This document shows positions 1 through 6,147 of a stretch of 8,748 bases of DNA, piece after piece. The position numbers were made by a program, and so were the translations under genes. The notes under the pieces were generated by a model that was not told the DNA's origin, searched no databases, and saw only the letters and a list, made by a program, of their open reading frames with translations. The DNA is from an uncultured Nocardiaceae bacterium (GTDB lineage Bacteria; Actinomycetota; Actinomycetes; Mycobacteriales; Mycobacteriaceae): contig CAKZIX010000040.1 of NCBI GenBank assembly GCA_936936565.1, positions 1-8,748 of the forward strand, given 5' to 3'. Position 1 is the first letter of the stretch. Every line of letters starts with the position of its first letter.

Positions 1-1
1 C

Positions 2-172
2 AGCAACGAGGCCTTGATAAAGCGCATGCTCGAGACCTGCGCCGAGGCTTGCGCCGACTGCGCCATCGAGTGCGAGAAGCACGCCGAGATGCACGAGCAT
101 TGCCGCATCTGCGCCGAATCCTGCATGCGGTGCGCCGAAGCCTGCCGCGATGCCCTGGGCGATCTGCACTGA
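2..172 (+). CDS. Four-helix-bundle copper-binding (Csp/DUF326-like) protein, C-terminal part
   Basis: The reading frame is open from the window edge and gives 56 residues before TGA at 170-172; the N-terminal part lies outside the window. Nine cysteines occur in these residues (positions 13, 17, 20, 24, 34, 37, 41, 44, 48), mostly in CxxxC and CxxC spacing such as CAEACADC and CAESCMRCAEAC, with His at 27, 31, 33 and 56. Regular cysteines along amphipathic helices are the hallmark of copper-storage proteins and related DUF326 proteins, which bind many Cu(I) ions inside a four-helix bundle. The copper role is inferred from the family. The protein is unrelated to the sterol genes to the right, and it probably belongs to another genome joined to this contig. 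The family is clear; membership in the same organism as the core is doubtful. Confidence 0.75.
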   Translation, partial: SNEALIKRMLETCAEACADCAIECEKHAEMHEHCRICAESCMRCAEACRDALGDLH

Positions 173-228
173 CCGCTGGCCGGGACCGCCGCCCGAGCCA
201 CCGGGCGGCGATCCCGACGCCTCGGAAG

Positions 229-436
229 ACTGACGCGGATGCCGAACTTCGTTCCCGCGTCCTGGCGGCATTGGTTCTTCTCGTCCTCGTCCATGTCGCA
301 ACGCCCTCCCTCAAGTTCCTCGAGGGGACGCCGCGGACCCTCTGGCTGTCGGTCGCGGGCGGCGTCTCGGTGGGGCTATGTGTCCGTGCATTCCCTGCCT
401 GATCTCGCTGCCAGCCAGGCGGCCGTCGCGGCGGCG
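229..436 (+). pseudogene. ZIP-like membrane protein fragment, frameshifted and truncated
   Basis: In the frame of position 229 the sequence reads hydrophobic LAALVLLVLVHVATPSLKF, followed by RTLWLSVAGGVSVG. That frame then ends quickly (LCVRAFPA, stop). Dropping one G from the GGGG run at 372-375 continues the protein as GYVSVHSLPDLAASQAAV. The joined pattern GGVSVgYVfVHlLPdLA resembles a membrane helix of ZIP/ZupT-like integral membrane proteins. No ATG, GTG or TTG lies in frame between the preceding stop and the first helix, so the start is not visible. The right end runs out in an alanine-rich stretch where an antisense LivK-like sequence takes over (about 420-436). It is either a decayed gene or, more likely, a low-quality chimeric end with a one-base insertion. 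Family assignment is tentative. Confidence 0.45.
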
Positions 437-501
437 GCGATCACCTGCACAGCGGCGTAGGAGTAGAGCGTGTAGGCCTCCGGATCGATGTTCTTCGCCT
501 G
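430..501 (-). pseudogene. LivK-type amino-acid ABC transporter binding protein, short internal fragment
   Basis: Continuing the Mce4A frame leftward past residue 130, the translation changes to AKNIDPEAYTLYSYAAVQVI and then an alanine run. DPEAYTLYSYAAVQVIA is typical of the C-terminal lobe of periplasmic branched-chain amino-acid (Leu/Ile/Val) binding proteins. It is foreign to Mce proteins, which would continue into the conserved region after the MCE domain. Only about 24 residues are present, with no start and no natural end; the frame then runs antisense through the ZIP-like remnant to a chance stop at 376-378. The similarity is recognised by eye from family knowledge. The fragment is best explained as a scrap inserted at a chimeric junction. 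Confidence 0.5.
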
Positions 502-891
502 CGCGGCGAGCACGGCGCCGGGCCGGAGGTGGCCCGAGGGTTGTTCCGGGACAACGAAATTCACGTACTTCGCACCGAACACGGTGGTGGACTTGATGTC
601 CACGCTTGCGTTGGCGGGCACCAGCGCGAGCAGCTCGGGATCGATGGCCAGCTCGAGGCGCGCCCCCTCTGCGGTCGACGTGATCTTGGCGACCTTGCCG
701 ATCTCCACGCCGCGCATGCGCACCTTGGCGTCCGGGTCCATCACCAGCCCGCTGCGGGGGGCGTTGACGATCACCGGCTCGCTGGGGGTGAGCACGCCGA
801 AGAACAGCACCAGCGACAGCACGACGATCAGCGCCAGACCGAGGACCAGGCCGGCGCCCGCCAGCTTCTTGACCAGACCCGAGGCTTCCAT
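502..891 (-). CDS. mce4A: Mce4A, N-terminal 130 residues (truncated at a junction)
   Basis: Mce4A is the first substrate-binding subunit of the Mce4 sterol import complex, anchored in the membrane and projecting into the cell envelope. The sequence starts at ATG 889-891, six bases after the yrbE4B stop, the standard order yrbE4A-yrbE4B-mce4A. Residues 9-33 form an N-terminal hydrophobic anchor (LAGAGLVLGLALIVV and onward). Residues about 38-115 match the MCE/MlaD domain: VIVNAPRSGLVMDPDAKVRMRG, then GVEIGKV, then DIKSTTVFGAKYVNF. A full Mce4A is about 400 residues. Here similarity stops near residue 130 (LRPGAVLAA) and a LivK-like sequence follows in frame. The remaining roughly 270 residues, including the helical region and tail, are absent, and none of mce4B-F is present. 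The identity is firm; the truncation is probably artefactual. Confidence 0.85.
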
Positions 892-897
892 TCGCGC

Positions 898-1752
898 CTA
901 CCCGGACAGGTGGAAATTGCCGGACTGGCCGTAGATCGCCAGCGAAATCAACAGGGTCACCGTGACGACCGCGATCAGCGAGGTGCGCACGGCGTTGCCC
1001 ACGGCCACGCCCACCCCGACCGGTCCGCCCGCGGCGTTGAAGCCGTAGTAGGTGTGAATCATCATGACCGCCAACGCCATCACGATCGCCTGCGCGAAGG
1101 ACCACAGGATGTCGGTGGGGATGAGGAACGTCGTGAAGTAGTGGTCGTACACGCCGGAGGACTGCCCGTAGATGACCACCGTCGCGAATCGCGAGGCCAG
1201 GAACGACATGATCACCGCCAGCGCGTACAGCGGCACGATGGCGATCATGCCGGCGGCCACCCGGGTGCTCACCAGATACGGCACCGACGGGATCGCCATC
1301 GACTCGAGGGCATCGATCTCCTCGGACACCCGCATCGCACCCAGCTGCGCGGTGGATCCCGCGCCGATGGTGGCGGCCAGCCCGATCCCCGAAATCACCG
1401 GCGCGGCGATGCGCACGTTGATGAATGCGGCGAAGAAGCCGGTCAGCGCCTCCACCCCGATGTTGCCCAGCGAACTGTAGCCCTGCACCGCGATGGTCCC
1501 GCCCGCGAACAGCGTCAGGAAGCCGACGATCACCACGGTGCCACCGATCACCGCCAGCGCCCCGGTACCCATGCTGATCTCGGCGATCAGCCGGATCGTC
1601 TCGCGCCGGTAGTGCAGAAACGCCTTCGGCAAATGTGCGATCGCGCTGGCGTAGAACAGTGCGTGCTCGCCGACGCCGTCCAGCGAGCGGGAGAAGCGCC
1701 GCGCGCGCAGGACCAGGCGCGGGTAGCGCTGACGCAGGACGACTACAGCCAT
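898..1752 (-). CDS. yrbE4B: YrbE4B, MlaE-type permease subunit of the Mce4 sterol importer
   Basis: This is the second integral-membrane permease of the Mce4 transporter, which imports cholesterol with the Mce4A-F proteins and a shared ATPase. The protein has 284 residues with several hydrophobic segments. It carries the family signature SEEIDALESMAIPSVPYLVSTR at about residues 143-164, expected to form the coupling region contacting the ATPase. It also has the Mce-permease stretches GYSSLGNIGVEALTGF and AAGGPVGVGVAVG near the C-terminus. ATG at 1750-1752 is preferred: it lies four bases after the yrbE4A stop, matches the usual family length, and begins MAVVVLRQRYPR. An in-frame ATG at 1794 would lie inside yrbE4A and adds 14 unconserved residues. 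The ribosome site is weak (GGCGG-like), consistent with translational coupling to yrbE4A. Mce4A follows six bases downstream. Confidence 0.93.
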   Translation of the reverse strand: MAVVVLRQRYPRLVLRARRFSRSLDGVGEHALFYASAIAHLPKAFLHYRRETIRLIAEISMGTGALAVIGGTVVIVGFLTLFAGGTIAVQGYSSLGNIGVEALTGFFAAFINVRIAAPVISGIGLAATIGAGSTAQLGAMRVSEEIDALESMAIPSVPYLVSTRVAAGMIAIVPLYALAVIMSFLASRFATVVIYGQSSGVYDHYFTTFLIPTDILWSFAQAIVMALAVMMIHTYYGFNAAGGPVGVGVAVGNAVRTSLIAVVTVTLLISLAIYGQSGNFHLSG

Positions 1753-1756
1753 GACG

Positions 1757-2521
1757 TCACGCCGCCGTGAACTTGATGCCGATGGCGGTGACAACGACGT
1801 TGACCACGAACAACGCCATGAACGCGAAGACTACGGTCTGATTGACGGCGTCACCCACGCTTTTGGGCCCACCCTTGACATTGAGCCCCAAATAGCAAGC
1901 AACCAGGCCGGCGATCAGCCCGAACAGCCCGGCCTTCACCTGCGAGATGATCAGCTCGGCCAGGCCGGTGAGCAGCGTGATCCCGTTGACGAACGCGCCC
2001 GGGTTCACGTCTTGCAGAAACACCGAGAACGCAAACCCGCCCGCGATGCCGATCGTGCACACCAGGCCGTTGAGAAGCAGCGCGACGAACATCGACGCCA
2101 GCACGCGGGGTACCACCAGCCGCTGCACGGGGTCGATGCCGAGCACCCGCATCGCGTCGATTTCCTCGCGGATGGTGTGCGCGCCGAGGTCCGCGCAGAT
2201 CGCGGTGGCCCCGGCACCGGCCACGATGAGCACCGTCACGATCGGTCCGACCTGGGTGACCGATCCGAACGCCGCCCCGGCACCCGACAGATCGGCGGCG
2301 CCGATCTCGCGCAACAGAATGTTGAGCGTGAAGCTGACCAGCACGGTGAACGGGATGGCCACCAGCAGCGTCGGCACGATCGACACGCGCGCGACGAACC
2401 ACGCCTGGTCGACGAATTCGCGGCGCTGGAACGGCGGCTTGACCGACGCCCGCGCCACGTCGGTGACCAGGACGAAGAACCCGCCGACGGCGCGCAGCGG
2501 CACAGTGACGAGATCGTTCAC
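1757..2521 (-). CDS. yrbE4A: YrbE4A, MlaE-type permease subunit of the Mce4 sterol importer
   Basis: This is the first permease subunit of the Mce4 complex in the cytoplasmic membrane; it pairs with YrbE4B. The protein is 254 residues, the normal family length. It contains SFTLNILLREIGAADLSGAG (63-82), the signature REEIDAMRVLGIDPVQRLVVPR (118-139) and KGGPKSVGDAVNQTV (216-230), with five or so hydrophobic stretches. The start is GTG at 2519-2521, supported by AGGAGG six bases upstream (2528-2533). It follows hsd4A by 43 bases on the same strand and should be cotranscribed with it, as in M. tuberculosis. That gap also holds TACTAT (minus strand, 2557-2562), a possible weak internal promoter. 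The protein is complete and unbroken. Confidence 0.95.
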   Translation of the reverse strand: MNDLVTVPLRAVGGFFVLVTDVARASVKPPFQRREFVDQAWFVARVSIVPTLLVAIPFTVLVSFTLNILLREIGAADLSGAGAAFGSVTQVGPIVTVLIVAGAGATAICADLGAHTIREEIDAMRVLGIDPVQRLVVPRVLASMFVALLLNGLVCTIGIAGGFAFSVFLQDVNPGAFVNGITLLTGLAELIISQVKAGLFGLIAGLVACYLGLNVKGGPKSVGDAVNQTVVFAFMALFVVNVVVTAIGIKFTAA

Positions 2522-2527
2522 CTCACG

Positions 2528-2533
2528 CCTCCT
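2528..2533 (-). promoter_or_regulatory. Shine-Dalgarno site of yrbE4A
   Basis: The minus strand reads AGGAGG, six bases before the GTG start of yrbE4A. It decides for GTG as the initiation codon, since no ATG with a comparable site lies nearby. Confidence 0.8.
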
Positions 2534-2564
2534 CGCCCGGCCCTGTGACCCGCGTCATAGTAAG

Positions 2565-3473
2565 TCAGGACAGCTCTGCGTGGGACAGCGTCCGCAAAGC
2601 CGGTCCGGCGGAGAACCCGCCCTCCCGCCCGTCGAAGAACGCGCCGAGCCGGGCGGCGAGGTCGTCCGGCGACCAGGTGGCGCCCGGCGCGTCGAAGCGC
2701 TGCGCCACCACCGGGGCGGCCATGACCGCGACCATCGGTCCGTAGACGACGAACACCTGCCCGGTAACCGAGGCCGCGGCGGGCGCGGCCAGATACGCCA
2801 CCAGCGTCGCCACATGTTCGGGCGCCAGCGGATCGGATTCGCCGTCCGGTGCGGCACCGAACACGTTCTCCGTCATGGCCGTTCGGGCCCGCGGACAGAT
2901 GGCGTTGGCCGTGACGCCGAAGCGTTCCAGCGCGCGGGCCGCGCTCAGCGTCAGCGCGGTGATGCCGGCCTTGGCGGCGGCGTAATTGGCTTGCCCCTCC
3001 GGGCCGAGCAGGCCGGCCTCCGACGAGGTATTGATCAGCCGGCCGTACACGGGCGCCCCGGCCTGCTTGGATTGCGCGCGCCAGTAGGCGGCAGCATTGC
3101 GGGTGAGCAGGAAATGCCCCCGCAGATGCACCTTCACGACGAGGTCCCATTCCGCGTCGGACATGTTGAACAGCATGCGGTCCCGGGTGACCCCCGCATT
3201 GTTGACGACGACGTGCAAGCCGCCCAGCGCCTCGGCCCGCGCCACGATCGCATCCGCGGTGGCGCGCTCGGCGACGTCGCCGGCGACGAATTCGGCTTCG
3301 ACCCCGCAGGCGCGAATCTCGTCCAGGGTGGCGAGCACCTGATCGGTGGCGGCCAGATCGTTGATCACGAGCTGGGCGCCCGCGCGGGCCAGCGCGAGGG
3401 CTTCCGCCCGTCCGAGGCCGGCACCGGCGCCGGTGACTACGGCCGTTCGTCCCGGCAGTGCGAGTTCGCTCAC
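2565..3473 (-). CDS. hsd4A: Hsd4A, steroid side-chain short-chain dehydrogenase (17beta-HSD4 type)
   Basis: This is an NAD(P)-dependent short-chain dehydrogenase of the peroxisomal MFE-2/17beta-HSD4 type. In M. neoaurum, Hsd4A acts both as 17beta-hydroxysteroid dehydrogenase and as beta-hydroxyacyl-CoA dehydrogenase in sterol side-chain degradation. The 302-residue protein has the Rossmann motif TGAGAGLG (14-21), NNAG (91-94), the catalytic Ser in NTSSEAG (Ser151) and YAAAK (Tyr164, Lys168). The VHLRGHF stretch (115-121) is shared with MFE-2 dehydrogenases. After about 240 residues comes a C-terminal segment typical of this subfamily. The start is GTG at 3471-3473 with AGGAGG at 3478-3483, four bases upstream. 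It heads the yrbE4A-yrbE4B-mce4A operon and has its own promoter and KstR operator. A possible short upstream ORF overlaps its start by four bases (GTGA). Confidence 0.93.
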   Translation of the reverse strand: MSELALPGRTAVVTGAGAGLGRAEALALARAGAQLVINDLAATDQVLATLDEIRACGVEAEFVAGDVAERATADAIVARAEALGGLHVVVNNAGVTRDRMLFNMSDAEWDLVVKVHLRGHFLLTRNAAAYWRAQSKQAGAPVYGRLINTSSEAGLLGPEGQANYAAAKAGITALTLSAARALERFGVTANAICPRARTAMTENVFGAAPDGESDPLAPEHVATLVAYLAAPAAASVTGQVFVVYGPMVAVMAAPVVAQRFDAPGATWSPDDLAARLGAFFDGREGGFSAGPALRTLSHAELS

Positions 3474-3523
3474 GCCGCCTCCTCGCAGGCTCGGCGTTCA
3501 GTTCCCGTCGTTCGCTCGCTCAC
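3470..3523 (-). CDS. Possible leaderless 17-codon upstream ORF before hsd4A
   Basis: On the minus strand a GTG at 3521-3523 opens a frame of 17 codons (VSERTTGTERRACEEAA) ending at TGA 3470-3472. That stop overlaps the hsd4A start in the four-base string GTGA. The GTG lies exactly seven bases after the -10-like hexamer TAAAGT (3531-3536), which is where mycobacterial transcription normally starts, so the transcript could begin at this codon and be translated without a ribosome site. The hsd4A ribosome site lies within the end of this ORF, so translating ribosomes could affect hsd4A initiation. The peptide resembles no family I know and has one cysteine. Leaderless upstream ORFs with regulatory roles are known in mycobacteria. 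This one rests on spacing alone and may be chance. Confidence 0.35.
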   Translation of the reverse strand: MSERTTGTERRACEEAA

Positions 3524-3530
3524 GCGCCCG

Positions 3531-3560
3531 ACTTTAGAACGTGTTACAGCTGAACGGCAA
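3531..3560 (-). promoter_or_regulatory. Predicted promoter of the hsd4A-yrbE4AB-mce4 operon
   Basis: On the minus strand a -35-like TTGCCG (3555-3560) and a -10-like TAAAGT (3531-3536, fits TAnnnT) are separated by 18 bases. The KstR operator fills most of the spacer, and its last two bases are the first two of the -10. The expected start of transcription is near 3523-3524. The fdxD promoter has the same geometry. The promoter is predicted by eye only. Confidence 0.6.
3535..3548 (-). promoter_or_regulatory. KstR operator upstream of hsd4A
   Basis: The 14-base sequence TAGAACGTGTTACA matches the KstR consensus TnnAACnnGTTnnA at every fixed position. KstR is the TetR-family repressor of cholesterol catabolism in mycobacteria and rhodococci. 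The site lies between hsd4A and the end of fdxD, within the spacer of the predicted hsd4A promoter, so bound repressor would block RNA polymerase there. Confidence 0.88.
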
Positions 3561-3565
3561 GCATT

Positions 3566-3757
3566 TCAGTCACGCTTGAACAACGCCGCCTTCGGGCACT
3601 GCGCGATGGCGTCCAAGACGTCGGGAATGCGGTCCGCCGGCACCTCCACATCCGCCACCGTCAGCTCATCGTCGTCGTTCAGGTCGAAAATGTCTGGGGC
3701 ATAGCCGACGCAAATGCCGTTCGCTTCACACTGGTCGTAGTCGACTCCGACTCGCAT
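3566..3757 (-). CDS. fdxD: FdxD, [3Fe-4S]-type ferredoxin
   Basis: This is a 63-residue acidic ferredoxin of the actinobacterial single-cluster type, which usually carries electrons to cytochrome P450s or Rieske oxygenases. The cluster ligands are Cys10, Cys16 and Cys54 (CEANGIC, then CPKAAL). The position that holds a fourth ligand in [4Fe-4S] relatives is Asn13, favouring a [3Fe-4S] cluster. The ATG at 3755-3757 is chosen because AGGAGG (3763-3768) lies five bases upstream and the protein begins MRVGVDYDQC like its homologues; longer upstream frames run antisense through fadE26. The gene is divergent from fadE26 across a KstR operator, as in M. tuberculosis Rv3503c. Its partner is not in this window; a sterol C26/C27 P450 is a reasonable guess from the context. 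Confidence 0.93.
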   Translation of the reverse strand: MRVGVDYDQCEANGICVGYAPDIFDLNDDDELTVADVEVPADRIPDVLDAIAQCPKAALFKRD

Positions 3758-3779
3758 ATCTGCCTCCTCGTCAACCTCG

Positions 3780-3809
3780 AGACTAGAACCTGTTCCACTT
3801 GCTGTGCAA
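3780..3809 (-). promoter_or_regulatory. Predicted promoter of fdxD
   Basis: The minus strand has TTGCAC (3804-3809), an 18-base spacer holding the KstR operator, and TAGTCT (3780-3785, fits TAnnnT). Transcription would start near 3773, leaving a leader of about 15 bases that includes the AGGAGG at 3763-3768. I see no equally good plus-strand promoter for fadE26; a poor -10-like TGCAAT lies at 3805-3810. Confidence 0.5.
3784..3797. promoter_or_regulatory. KstR operator between fdxD and fadE26
   Basis: TAGAACCTGTTCCA fits TnnAACnnGTTnnA at every fixed position. It lies in the 93-base divergent gap between fdxD (start 3757) and fadE26 (start 3851), so one bound repressor could control both directions. 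It overlaps the predicted -10 of fdxD by two bases. Confidence 0.9.
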
Positions 3810-3850
3810 TGATGCGAGCACCCCATCCGCCCATGCCGAGGTTGCCGCCG

Positions 3851-5062
3851 ATGCGAATCATGTACACGCCGGAACAGCTTGCGCTGCGCGACGAGCTGCG
3901 CAGCTATTTTGCGCGGCTGATCACCCCCGAGCGCCGCGACGCGCTGCGCGACCCGGGCGGCGAGTACGGCCGCGACGGCGTCTACCGCGAGGTCGTGCGC
4001 GAGATGGGCCGCGACGGCTGGCTCACCCTCGGCTGGCCCAAGGAATACGGCGGCCAGGATCGCTCCGCGATGGAGCAACTGATCTTCACCGACGAGGCGG
4101 CGATCGCCGGTGCCCCGGTGCCCTTCCTGACCATCAACTCCGTCGCGCCGACCATCATGCACTTCGGCACCGAGGCGCAAAAGCAGTTCTTTCTGCCCCG
4201 GATTTCGGCCGGCGAACTGCACTTCTCCATCGGCTACTCCGAGCCCGGCGCCGGCACCGACCTCGCGAGCCTGCGCACCAGCGCGGTGCGCGACGGTGAC
4301 GAGTGGGTGATCAACGGACAGAAGATGTGGACCAGCCTCATCGCGCACGCCGACTACGTCTGGCTGGCCTGCCGCACCGATCCGGATGCCAAGAAGCACA
4401 AGGGCATCAGCGTGTTCATCGTGCCCACCTCGGCACCCGGGTTCTCCTGGACTCCGGTGCACACGATGGCCGGAGTGGACACCAGCGCCACCTACTATCA
4501 GGACGTCCGGGTGCCTGCGAGTGCGCTCGTCGGCGAGGTCAACGGCGGCTGGCCACTGGTGACCAACCAGCTCAATCACGAGCGCGTCGCGCTGACCTCG
4601 GCGGCGCCGCTGCAGACCTCGCTGCGCGAGGTGATCGAGTGGGCACAGCACACCAAGACCGGCTCCGGCGACCGGGTGATCGACCAGGAATGGGTGCAGC
4701 TCAACTTGGCGCGGGTGCACGCCAAGACCGAGTACCTCAAGCTCATGAACTGGGAGATCGCGTCCGCGAGCACACCCCCCGTCGCTTCACTCGCCCCGAA
4801 AGCGGCCGCGCCGAACAAATACGACGCGTCGGCAACCAAGGTGTACGGCACCGAACTGGCCACCGAGGCGTACCGGCTGCTGATGGAAGTCCTTGGGCCG
4901 CTGGCGTATCTGCGCCAGGACTCCCCCGGCGCAGTGCTGGCCGGGCGCATCGAACGGCTGCACCGCGCGGCCTTGATCCTCACCTTCGGCGGCGGCACCA
5001 ACGAGGTGCAGCGCGACATCATCGCGATGACCGCACTCGGCCAGCCGCCCGCCAAACGATAA
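3851..5062 (+). CDS. fadE26: FadE26 (ChsE4), acyl-CoA dehydrogenase subunit for the sterol side chain
   Basis: In M. tuberculosis FadE26 and FadE27 form an alpha2beta2 FAD enzyme (ChsE4-ChsE5) that dehydrogenates 3-oxo-cholest-4-en-26-oyl-CoA, the first beta-oxidation step of the cholesterol side chain. This copy has 403 residues. It shows GWPKEYGGQDRSAMEQ (61-76), the FAD-contact stretch FSIGYSEPGAGTDLASL (125-141), NGQKMWTS (155-162), LNHERVAL (241-248), in which Glu244 occupies the usual catalytic-base position, and LTFGGGTNEVQRDIIAM (377-393). ATG at 3851 is chosen because it gives the family start MRIMYTPEQ; an in-frame ATG at 3809 would add 14 unconserved residues. A GAGG lies 11-14 bases upstream. 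It is the first gene after the KstR-controlled divergent promoter region and is followed by fadE27 after eight bases. Confidence 0.95.
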   Translation: MRIMYTPEQLALRDELRSYFARLITPERRDALRDPGGEYGRDGVYREVVREMGRDGWLTLGWPKEYGGQDRSAMEQLIFTDEAAIAGAPVPFLTINSVAPTIMHFGTEAQKQFFLPRISAGELHFSIGYSEPGAGTDLASLRTSAVRDGDEWVINGQKMWTSLIAHADYVWLACRTDPDAKKHKGISVFIVPTSAPGFSWTPVHTMAGVDTSATYYQDVRVPASALVGEVNGGWPLVTNQLNHERVALTSAAPLQTSLREVIEWAQHTKTGSGDRVIDQEWVQLNLARVHAKTEYLKLMNWEIASASTPPVASLAPKAAAPNKYDASATKVYGTELATEAYRLLMEVLGPLAYLRQDSPGAVLAGRIERLHRAALILTFGGGTNEVQRDIIAMTALGQPPAKR

Positions 5063-5070
5063 GGGACATC

Positions 5071-6129
5071 ATGGATTTCACCGCAACGGAGGCCCAGTCC
5101 GAGCTCGCCCGGCTGGTGGGCGACATCGTCGCCAAACTGGTCACACCGCAACGCCAGCGCGAGCTCGACGCGCAGGCGCTGCGCGGCACCGAAACCACTA
5201 CTGCCACGGCACGTTTCGACGAGCCGCTGTGGCGGGCGCTGGCCGATGCCGGGGTGCTGTCGATCGACGACGGGTTCGGCGCGCTCGAGCAGAGCACCGT
5301 GCTCGCCGAACTCGGGCGCGCGCTCGCCGCGGTGCCCTATCTGACGTCCATCGTGGTGTCGGCAAGCGGGCTGGCCGCGTTCGGACACTCCGACTGGGCG
5401 CAGCGCGCCGCACGCGGCGAGGTGATTCTCACCGCCGCGCTCGTCGACGATGTCGAGGCCCCCGTCACCGCCGACGGCGGCGTGCTCACCGGAACCAAGC
5501 TCACCGTGCCCTACGCCGCGCAGGCCGCGCGCCTGCTGGTGCCGGCCGAGGGCAACGTCTACCTCGTGGACCCCGCCGATCCCGGCGTGCGCATCACTCC
5601 CCAGCAGGTGGTCGACTTCAGCCCCGAGGCGACCGTCGAATTGTCCGGCGCCCGTGGCGAACTCGTCGGCGGCGCAGACCTGGCCGAGTGGCTGGTCTGC
5701 CGCGCCACGCTCGGTTATGCGGCCCTGCAGAGCGGGGTGCTGGCCCAGGCACTGGACCTGGCGGCGGCGTACGGGCGCGAGCGCGTGCAGTTCGAGCGGC
5801 CCATCGGCAGCTTTCAGGCCGTGGCCCAACGGCTCGCCGACGCCTACATCGACGTCAAGGGCGTGCGGCTGAGCGTGCAGCAGGCGGCCTGGCGCCTGGA
5901 CGCCGGGCTGCCCGCCGATGCCGAGGTGGCCACCGCCAAGTTCTGGGCCGCTGACGCCGGACACCGGGTGGCGCACACCGTGATTCACGTGCACGGCGGC
6001 GTCGGGCTGGACACCGACCATCCCGTGCACCGCTACTTCCTCGCCGCCAAGCACCACGAATTCGCGCTCGGCGGCGCCACGGAGCACCTGCGCCGGCTCG
6101 GTGCCCTGCTCGCCGACGCCCCGGCCTGA
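5071..6129 (+). CDS. fadE27: FadE27 (ChsE5), partner acyl-CoA dehydrogenase subunit
   Basis: This is the second subunit of the heteromeric sterol side-chain acyl-CoA dehydrogenase; it is expected to complex with FadE26. The 352-residue protein shows the divergent dehydrogenase fold: an N-terminal helical region (1-110), a beta domain and a C-terminal helical domain. The C-terminal domain has RERVQFERPIGSFQAVAQRLAD (236-257), a conserved motif that in the family contacts the partner FAD, and HVHGGVGLDTDHPVHRY (307-323). At the position matching the catalytic Glu of FadE26 the sequence is VCRATLGYA, with no Glu, so the base is probably supplied only by FadE26. The ATG at 5071 lies eight bases after the fadE26 stop, with AGGGA (5062-5066) just upstream. 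In M. tuberculosis fadD17 follows; here it does not. Confidence 0.93.
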   Translation: MDFTATEAQSELARLVGDIVAKLVTPQRQRELDAQALRGTETTTATARFDEPLWRALADAGVLSIDDGFGALEQSTVLAELGRALAAVPYLTSIVVSASGLAAFGHSDWAQRAARGEVILTAALVDDVEAPVTADGGVLTGTKLTVPYAAQAARLLVPAEGNVYLVDPADPGVRITPQQVVDFSPEATVELSGARGELVGGADLAEWLVCRATLGYAALQSGVLAQALDLAAAYGRERVQFERPIGSFQAVAQRLADAYIDVKGVRLSVQQAAWRLDAGLPADAEVATAKFWAADAGHRVAHTVIHVHGGVGLDTDHPVHRYFLAAKHHEFALGGATEHLRRLGALLADAPA

Positions 6130-6135
6130 GGCCCG

Positions 6136-6141
6136 TAGAAT
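6136..6141 (+). promoter_or_regulatory. -10 element for a likely leaderless transcript of the FmdB gene
   Basis: TAGAAT fits the mycobacterial -10 pattern TAnnnT and ends six bases before the ATG at 6148, so transcription would start at or beside the start codon. No Shine-Dalgarno sequence is present in the intervening TTCCCC. This is the arrangement of leaderless mycobacterial mRNAs. No clear -35 is visible inside the end of fadE27. Confidence 0.55.
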
Positions 6142-6147
6142 TTCCCC

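Noticed and set aside
529..3704. Long plus-strand open frames antisense to mce4A, yrbE4B, yrbE4A and hsd4A (up to 585 codons).
   Set aside because: High GC removes stop codons from the opposite strand. The translations are rich in Arg, His, Gly and Asp, with no family resemblance, while the minus-strand frames give recognisable conserved proteins.
3809..3850. Upstream in-frame ATG at 3809 as the fadE26 start.
   Set aside because: It adds MMRAPHPPMPRLPP, unlike the family start MRIxYTPEQ, and it has no ribosome site; the sequence is better read as the 5' leader near the operator.
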